Source: Schizochytrium sp. TIO01 (lineage: Eukaryota; Sar; Bigyra; Thraustochytrida; Thraustochytriidae). From it: DNA of 64,000 bases. Below, in pieces: positions 58,432 to 64,000 of this stretch. The DNA lies in assembly GCA_004764695.1 (NCBI GenBank), contig SMSO01000025.1:1535102-1599101 (forward strand), in the 5' to 3' direction. Both the position numbers and the translations under genes were made by a program. Under the pieces are notes generated by a model, which was given only the letters and a program-made list of their open reading frames with translations, was not told where the DNA came from and ran no database searches. Numbering within the stretch: the first letter of the stretch is position 1; the number at the start of each line of letters is the position of its first letter.

Positions 58432-59187
58432 TTAAGGTTGCATGCGAAGAGCGCCATCAAGGCGGTACACAGCACCGTTGATCATCTGGTTCTCAATGAT
58501 GGCAAGTGCGAGCTGTGCGTATTCATCCGGGTTACCAAGTCGGGAAGGGTTGGGCACAGTAGCGCCAAGCTCGGCCTTGACCTTTTCGGGAAGGCCCGCA
58601 AGCAGAGCAGTGTCGAACAGGCCTGGGGCAATGGTGTTGACGCGGATCTTGAGAGATGCAAGGTCCCGTGCCATAGGTAGGGTCATGCCGACGATGGCGG
58701 CTTTGCTGGCGGCATATGCGACCTGACCAACTTGGCCTTCGTAGGCTGCAATACTGGCAGTGTTAATGATGACACCATTGCTCTCGTCCTTGCCGTTCTT
58801 GGACATCTTCTCTGCAGCCAAGCGGCACACGTTGAAGGTGCCTGCAACATTGACGTCAAGAGTTTGTTTGAACTTGTCCAGAGGGTGAGGACCACGCTTG
58901 CTGAGGGTCCTAATGGCATGTGCGAGGCCAGCGCAGTTTACTGCGATGTCAAGGCGGTCACCAGAGGCATCGATGGCAGCCTGGACCTGTTCCTCGTTGG
59001 TCACATCTGTGGGCATAAAAATGCCGAGTCCTCCAGGCAGAGATTTGGCAGTCTCCTCGCCGTTGCTGGACGGAAGATCAGCAATCACAACGCGAGCACC
59101 GTTTGCTGCGAGGCGCATTGCAGTAGCCCGTCCCAGACCTGAGGCGGATCCGGTTACAATGGCAGCGAGGCCTTTAAGGGAAGTCAT
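58432..59187 (-). CDS. HSD17B10: 3-hydroxyacyl-CoA dehydrogenase type 2 (HSD17B10-like SDR)
   Basis: 251 residues, close to the 261 of human HSD17B10. It is an NAD-dependent short-chain dehydrogenase that oxidises 3-hydroxyacyl-CoA and 2-methyl-3-hydroxybutyryl-CoA in mitochondrial fatty-acid and isoleucine breakdown. In animals it is also a subunit of protein-only mitochondrial RNase P. Seen here: cofactor loop TGSASGLG (12-19), Asp37 selecting NAD over NADP, NCAG (84-87), catalytic Ser145 in [16 protein letters not shown], Tyr158 and Lys162 in YAASK, IAPGLF, and the ending [10 protein letters not shown], almost identical to the animal enzyme. There is no long cleavable presequence. The animal enzyme also uses an uncleaved short N-terminus. 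Codons end mostly in G or C, suggesting high expression. ATG start in agaccATGA. Whether the RNase P role exists outside animals is not established here. Confidence 0.95.
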   Translation of the reverse strand: MTSLKGLAAIVTGSASGLGRATAMRLAANGARVVIADLPSSNGEETAKSLPGGLGIFMPTDVTNEEQVQAAIDASGDRLDIAVNCAGLAHAIRTLSKRGPHPLDKFKQTLDVNVAGTFNVCRLAAEKMSKNGKDESNGVIINTASIAAYEGQVGQVAYAASKAAIVGMTLPMARDLASLKIRVNTIAPGLFDTALLAGLPEKVKAELGATVPNPSRLGNPDEYAQLALAIIENQMINGAVYRLDGALRMQP

Positions 59188-61105
59188 GGTCTTATTAAAG
59201 AGGGGTATACAAATCTAGATCCGGGCCTGTGAAATCGCTCATTCAACATTTAATATCATTTCATTCCATTTCCGTCTGCGTTAGCTTTCCTGTTTCCCTG
59301 CCGAGCTGTAGAAAGATCCGCCCATATCCAAGCTCCTCCTCCGTGCAGAGCAAGCGTATCCGGCTGCTATCGTATCTTTTTTCGTAGTAGAATCCGCGAA
59401 AACGATTTAGTTACCCTGGATACTCCTCCTACCCCTGACTCCTGCTGCATCATCCCAGAGAGAGTCCATCCACCAAGAACCAGGACCACCCTCGCGCTGG
59501 CTTACCTGCAAAGATTGAGCGTACGCAGCAAAGTCGAGCCTCCCCACGTCTGCTGGTGTCTGCCTGTGTTACCCCGTTGGCAGCGAGCTTGCTCGATTTG
59601 TGTTTGCTTGCTTGCTCGCTCGCTTGCTTGCTTGCCGTAGTCTTCTGCGAAGATTGGATTCGCTTCTTTGGTATTGTTGCTAATTCCTCTCCTTCCTTGA
59701 GAGCCTTTTTGTGCTTTGGCTGTCGCTAAGAAAGCTTACGACGACCTATCTCATTGATTAAGTTATGAGGACCCAAATTTGCCCTCAGTTTTGCCACCGC
59801 GAAGGCCTTTTTTGGGGCCCTGCTCGCCTGGTTTTGGGCCCACCTCCGCACTGCCTGCCCTCCCAAGCCAGAGACAACACCGCAAGCGTCCAGGATGGAA
59901 CCTTTCTGTGAATCCGCCGCCGATGAATGAGGTGCGAGCTCCCAGCGAAACTGCTGCGGCTTGCTCGAGCCGGAATTGGTGAGTGAGTGATTGCTCTGCT
60001 ACTCTTTGGAAGAGGCGGACTGGAGCATGCTCGTAATACATAGCAACTCGGGGGATGACAAAATGGGTTCTGCAGGCGTGGTGACAATTGAGCGAACTCT
60101 TAAGAGGCAGTGGAATGCGAGCGAGCGCAGGTGGCGCAATGAGGGGCATTGGCACGGGTGGCGGAGGAATAAAGAGAATGATAGATTTTTCATTGGTCTT
60201 CTTGTTGCGATGATACTCATGCGATCGTGAGTGATGCTAATTTAAGGGATTGGAGCTGTGCACAGATTTCAGGATCTCAATTGATTACTCTTAAAAAAAG
60301 CAAGCTATGAACTGTAGATGAATAAAAACGGCGAAAGGTGTTGAATTTTGGGATTTTCTTTTTTTGCGAATTTCGATTCCTTACGACCCCTGATTTAGCA
60401 AGTATGATGCGACTTGAATGCTTGAAAGAAGCACGCTAAAGAACCATTTGGCGATATATCGAAGTTTGGCCCACTCAAAAGGTCTTTTGCACGCAACACC
60501 ACTTGCCAGGCATGTCCCTCTCAAGCTCAACTTTCTGGAGCTGTCAACTTTCTGGAGCTGTCCATTCCCAAGAATCAAGAATGAGGTGACTGGAATAAGG
60601 CGTCAATTGTCGATGCCCTGAACCTATAACTTGCTTTGCTCTATTCTTTGGCGCATTTTGATATCTCGTTAATCTGCTGTAAGCTGCCTCTGTAACCTAC
60701 TTTCTCTCCCACACACAGAGCCATCGGAGGCCTACAATAGAGTATTCGCTTTTAAAGTGCACCAAACTTTAGCTTACTATGGGTTATAAGTATACTCCTG
60801 TTATTGCAAGTGGACTATTCTGGCGGCTCGTCCTCCAAAAGGAAATAGTTGGATGCCAGGAAAGACTGGCGCAGACAGCGTGAGTAAGAGTGCTTGCCAT
60901 AGGAACCCCGGCAGAGAACTCCTCCATTCCCCAATTCACTCTCCCTCTGTTCTCGCGCGAGAGGACGTTGGGAATTCCTCAACCCTCTGGACCTGGGGCG
61001 TTTTTTTGCCTCGCTTCATACGCGCAGTAGCTTCGCCTTGGTGAGTCAGCTCAGTCATCCGCTCATCCACTCGTCCATCCATACATACAACTAAGTCTCG
61101 CAGTC
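59188..61105. other. Divergent promoter region, dehydrogenase and UTP3
   Basis: 1.9 kb holding two promoters and 5' UTRs. A (GCTT)n-type run lies at about 59602-59635. An exact tandem duplication of CAACTTTCTGGAGCTGTC lies at about 60528-60562. Open frames of 60-130 codons have no recognisable domain. A candidate leader intron for UTP3 is listed separately. Confidence 0.5.
61039..61103 (+). promoter_or_regulatory. Candidate 65-bp intron in the UTP3 5' leader
   Basis: A consensus donor GTGAGT (61039-61044, after CTTG) is followed by a C/T-rich stretch, a branch-like ACTAAG (about 61090) and an acceptor TCGCAG ending at 61103, two bases before the ATG at 61106. All three signals are right, but the branch-to-acceptor distance is short and there is no transcript to prove splicing. 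Confidence 0.3.
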
Positions 61106-63235
61106 ATGGCGCGGGGATCTCGCGGGCCCCGCTCTCGCGGTCGCGGGGACGATGATCTTCCCTCTGATGATGAGATGGAGGCCTTCCACACTCGCCGCCT
61201 TGGCTCCGATGCGGACCTGGGTTTAGAGGACGACGATGGCAACGCATCTGAGGACAGCGACTTGAACGCAGAAGGCGTGTTGGACCTGAAGAGGGTCCAA
61301 TATAACGACGATGATGAAGACAGTGACGATGACAGCGATGACATCGACGCAAAGGTGGACGCCAAGACTGCCAAGATGGGCAAGCGATGGGGCTCCAAAC
61401 GTAGCGATTTCTTCAAGGAGGGCGATGAGAGTGACAGTGAGGAGATCTCCGACGAGGAGGAGGCTGCCGCAGAGGCCGAGGCTGAGGAGCAGGAGGCACG
61501 GAAAATGAAGCGTCAGCTGGCAAAGGGTCTCAAGGCAGAGGACTTTGAGCTCGATGTGGACTCTGATGATGAGGACGTCAAGCAGGCCGGAGCGCTTCTG
61601 GTCAAGAAAAAGAAGGCACAGCAGCAGGGCAAGAAGAAGGACACCTCCCGTAAGAACGAGAAACTCGAGAGAGTGGCCGCACAGGCGCCAGAACTGATTG
61701 GACTTCTGTCAGAGTTCAAGGCGAACTTGGAGACCCTCGAGAAACATGTGGTGCCTGTGATGCAAAAGGTGCAGGAGGGTGAGATGCCGACGGAGAACGG
61801 CGTAAGCTACCTAGAGGCCAAGTACGTTGCCATGCTCACGTACTGCATCAACATTGCGTACTACCTTTACCTCAAGGCAAACTCGGAGTCTGTCAAGGAC
61901 CACCCTGTCATTCGCCAGCTTGTGCGTATGCGGACTGTCCTCGAGAAGCTCAAGCCGCTTGACATCAAGCTCAAGAACCAGCTCGACGAAATCCTTGCTT
62001 CCAAGGCTGCCCCCGTCACTAAGCAAGCTTCTGGCGTCAAGAAGGCCGCAGTAAAGAACGCTGCAAGACCCAATCCTGCTGATCTTATGGACGATGATGA
62101 CGATGTCAGCGATCTTGAGGAGAAGGACGTTGGCTCCGAGGAGGACCTCGATGATGACGACGAGGAAGTACAACCTAGAAGCAAGAAGAACAAGGAAACC
62201 TCTGGTGCTCCCAAACGATACATGGTACCAAAGGTGTTCGCGCCCACGAACTTCGAAGAGGAGGAGCGCGAGGCTTTGCAAGACGAAAAGCGACGAAAGA
62301 GACTTCAGCGCAAGCTGCAAAACAACCGCATGCTGCAGGAGCTGACAAGCGAGCTGACCGACCGCCCGATGGAAGAGCCATCGATCGGAGCCTCATTGGC
62401 AGACCGCAAGAACCGCGAGGAGATGGCAGAACGCACCAAGTACGAAGAAGACTACTTTGTGCGCCTGCGGGAGACCAAGAAGCAGCGCAACATGCGCAGA
62501 CAGCGCGAGCGCGACGCACAGGCGTTGGAGGGCAATCTTGCAGACCTCGAGGAGTTTGGAGACCTCGAGGGCCTCGTGAGCCGTATCGATCGCGACGCCT
62601 CTTACCGCGTGGACGAGAAGGCACGCCGCGAGCAAGAGCTGGCTAAGTTCATGCAGAAGATCGAGCAACAGGAGCAGAGCCAGAAGAAGAAGGCCGAGAA
62701 GCGGCAGACCGGAGACGAGGATCTCGCCATTCGAGACCCGATGGTCCTGCAGATGAACAAGAACAAACGCGCAGTATTCGACGAGGAGGAGGCCATGGCA
62801 GAGCAGGAACTCAAGGAGAAGAAGCGCCGCCTTGCCAAGTTCAAGCGCGATGTGGAGATGGACGAAAACATTGTGGACGACGCCGAGGAGGACGATATGT
62901 ACCGCATGGCCAAGGAGGAGGCACGCGAGAAGAAGCGCCAGCGCCAGGAACAGTACACCATCGAACCGCGCATGCAGTCTGCACCAGGACGCACTCTGGA
63001 CGAGGGCAAGAAACGTTTTGCTTCGCGCAAGATCATGAAGAACGAGGGTCTCCATGCTCACAAACGCGTCGAAGATCGCAACCCGCGTACACGCCGCCGC
63101 AAATTGTACGAGCGCAAGGTCAAGGCACGCAAGGGTCAGGTCCGCGATGTTCGCACCGGAGAGGCCGACAACTATGGCGGAGAAAGCTCTGGTCTGCGCA
63201 CCAACCTTGTGGCGTCCAGACGCCCAGGCAAGTAA
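61106..63235 (+). CDS. UTP3: UTP3/SAS10 small-subunit processome protein
   Basis: 709 residues, nucleolar, part of the U3 snoRNP small-subunit processome that matures 18S rRNA. Residues 1-185 are acidic (DDDEDSDDDSDD-type runs) with Lys patches. The Sas10/Utp3/C1D domain is about 190-300 (LLSEFKANLETL, then KYVAMLTYCINIAYYLYLKAN, HPVIRQLVRMRTVLEKL). A charged, coiled-coil-rich region follows. The C-terminal Sas10 domain (about 632-709) contains GKKRFASRKIMKNEGL and DRNPRTRRRKLYERK, the most conserved part of the family. It is longer than the human (479) and yeast (610) proteins because of the acidic and coiled-coil stretches. Codons are strongly G/C-ending, more than in the kinase or ARMC9, consistent with high expression. 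Start ATG in cagtcATGG. Long antisense frames inside it are shadows of this codon bias. Confidence 0.96.
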   Translation: MARGSRGPRSRGRGDDDLPSDDEMEAFHTRRLGSDADLGLEDDDGNASEDSDLNAEGVLDLKRVQYNDDDEDSDDDSDDIDAKVDAKTAKMGKRWGSKRSDFFKEGDESDSEEISDEEEAAAEAEAEEQEARKMKRQLAKGLKAEDFELDVDSDDEDVKQAGALLVKKKKAQQQGKKKDTSRKNEKLERVAAQAPELIGLLSEFKANLETLEKHVVPVMQKVQEGEMPTENGVSYLEAKYVAMLTYCINIAYYLYLKANSESVKDHPVIRQLVRMRTVLEKLKPLDIKLKNQLDEILASKAAPVTKQASGVKKAAVKNAARPNPADLMDDDDDVSDLEEKDVGSEEDLDDDDEEVQPRSKKNKETSGAPKRYMVPKVFAPTNFEEEEREALQDEKRRKRLQRKLQNNRMLQELTSELTDRPMEEPSIGASLADRKNREEMAERTKYEEDYFVRLRETKKQRNMRRQRERDAQALEGNLADLEEFGDLEGLVSRIDRDASYRVDEKARREQELAKFMQKIEQQEQSQKKKAEKRQTGDEDLAIRDPMVLQMNKNKRAVFDEEEAMAEQELKEKKRRLAKFKRDVEMDENIVDDAEEDDMYRMAKEEAREKKRQRQEQYTIEPRMQSAPGRTLDEGKKRFASRKIMKNEGLHAHKRVEDRNPRTRRRKLYERKVKARKGQVRDVRTGEADNYGGESSGLRTNLVASRRPGK

Positions 63236-64000
63236 AATTATGTTTGTTTCTTTGCACTTTCCTTTCGTCCATATGGCCAATCATAGCTGCTGTTGCTACT
63301 ACAATGCACAGAGCAGCAGTGGAGGCTTTCTTCATTCAACCTTAATTCTTTCACACACAATAACACAATCCTTAAAGTACCAACCTCTTTTGCTATACTC
63401 TCTGGTGCCATGCCTGTTGCCTACCCCACCTATCCTTCTCTTTTGCTTGACTTGCTGTTTTGATATTACAGCACTTATCATTTCGAACCATTTCATAGGA
63501 GTATTTTGATGAAAATGAGGTTGACACTTCATAAATTACTTGAACAGTTGAATTTAATTGCAATTTTATCTGAAGGCAATGGGAATATAAGACTAGAAAA
63601 TGTGAAATCTACTTTTTTCCAGGCTCACATTCTACACACAAAATAGAAATTTCGAGCATGACATTTACTTTGGGCATCAATGAATCCCCATTTTGCTGAT
63701 CTAGAGGAAACCTGTCATCAGACTGTGCCGTATTCTGTTAGACATATGTTCGGCATAGAAATTTAGAAGATTGAATCTCTCTCAGGAAGCATAATAAAAA
63801 AGAAAAGAAAAATCATCATTGGGCAGTATAGGTACAAACAGAAATCCTAATAAAGTAAGAAGGATGCAGGAGGAAGTACATCCTTACTTAGTCAATCAAC
63901 GAATCAGTCAATCGCCCAATCATTCAATTTGCAGGATAGATAAACTGAGAATTGCGTACTACACCATTGTTGCGCACCCATCCCAAGTCTTGCAACCTTG
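63236..64000. other. 3' flank of UTP3, right edge
   Basis: Probable 3' UTR and intergenic DNA. There is no AATAAA within 200 bp of the UTP3 stop; one occurs near 63790. Degenerate CAATCA-type repeats lie at about 63893-63930. No gene seen. Confidence 0.5.

Noticed and set aside
59763-60230. Overlapping 67-130 codon frames in the dehydrogenase/UTP3 intergenic region
   Set aside because: All overlap each other on both strands, none has a domain, and the place fits two promoters and 5' UTRs.
62393-63280. 295-codon frame antisense to UTP3, and similar antisense frames inside other genes
   Set aside because: Stop-free antisense frames are a by-product of the G/C-ending codon bias; the sense frame has clear UTP3 homology.
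63893-63930. Repeat near the right edge considered as telomeric
   Set aside because: The words are CAATCA/CAATCG-like and irregular; nothing resembles TTAGGG-type telomere repeats.

Overview
This window looks like nuclear DNA from a protist, most likely a stramenopile and plausibly a thraustochytrid or labyrinthulid. That is an inference. The evidence is: long intronless reading frames for typically eukaryotic proteins; ATG starts in Kozak-like contexts rather than ribosome binding sites; no operons; a zinc-finger protein of the Cys-x4-Cys-x10-Cys-x2-His-GGG type that is common in stramenopiles; and an ARMC9 orthologue, which implies a ciliated or flagellated stage. I found no tRNA, rRNA, CRISPR array, intact transposase or reverse transcriptase.

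Layout. Left gene block (0.8-20.5 kb): an AGC-family protein kinase (minus), a dual-specificity-phosphatase-fold protein whose catalytic cysteine is replaced by serine (plus), a large PH plus J-domain protein (minus) and a Gln/Asn-rich zinc-finger putative nuclear regulator (minus). Middle (20.5-48.8 kb): about 28 kb without a convincing gene. Its left part is crowded with unrelated simple tandem repeats, including a perfect 68-copy ATTG array and a 20-bp higher-order repeat built from a pentanucleotide. Its right part is AT-rich, with blocks of 7-15 percent G+C and repeated use of a TACCTAC-like motif. Right gene block (48.8-63.2 kb): an ILVBL/HACL2-type 2-hydroxyacyl-CoA lyase (plus), ARMC9 (plus), an FN3-FN3-thioredoxin protein (minus), a bacterial-looking MFS transporter (plus), an HSD17B10-type short-chain dehydrogenase (minus) and the ribosome-biogenesis factor UTP3/SAS10 (plus).

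The genes are mostly single transcription units in alternating orientation with wide divergent intergenic regions, so there is no operon-like logic. Two enzymes (HACL2-like lyase and HSD17B10-like dehydrogenase) act on acyl-CoA metabolism in different compartments. The kinase, pseudophosphatase and PH/J protein are signalling or trafficking proteins. UTP3 and HSD17B10 have the most G/C-ending codons, suggesting high expression.

For five genes the open frame extends upstream to a TTG or GTG. I placed the start at the first suitable ATG.

The items most worth following up are the predicted pseudophosphatase, the PH-J-(PH-like) architecture, the AGC kinase with a roughly 60-residue insert, the bacterial-type MFS carrier, and the repeat-rich to AT-rich gene desert, which could be a centromere candidate or an old repeat graveyard.
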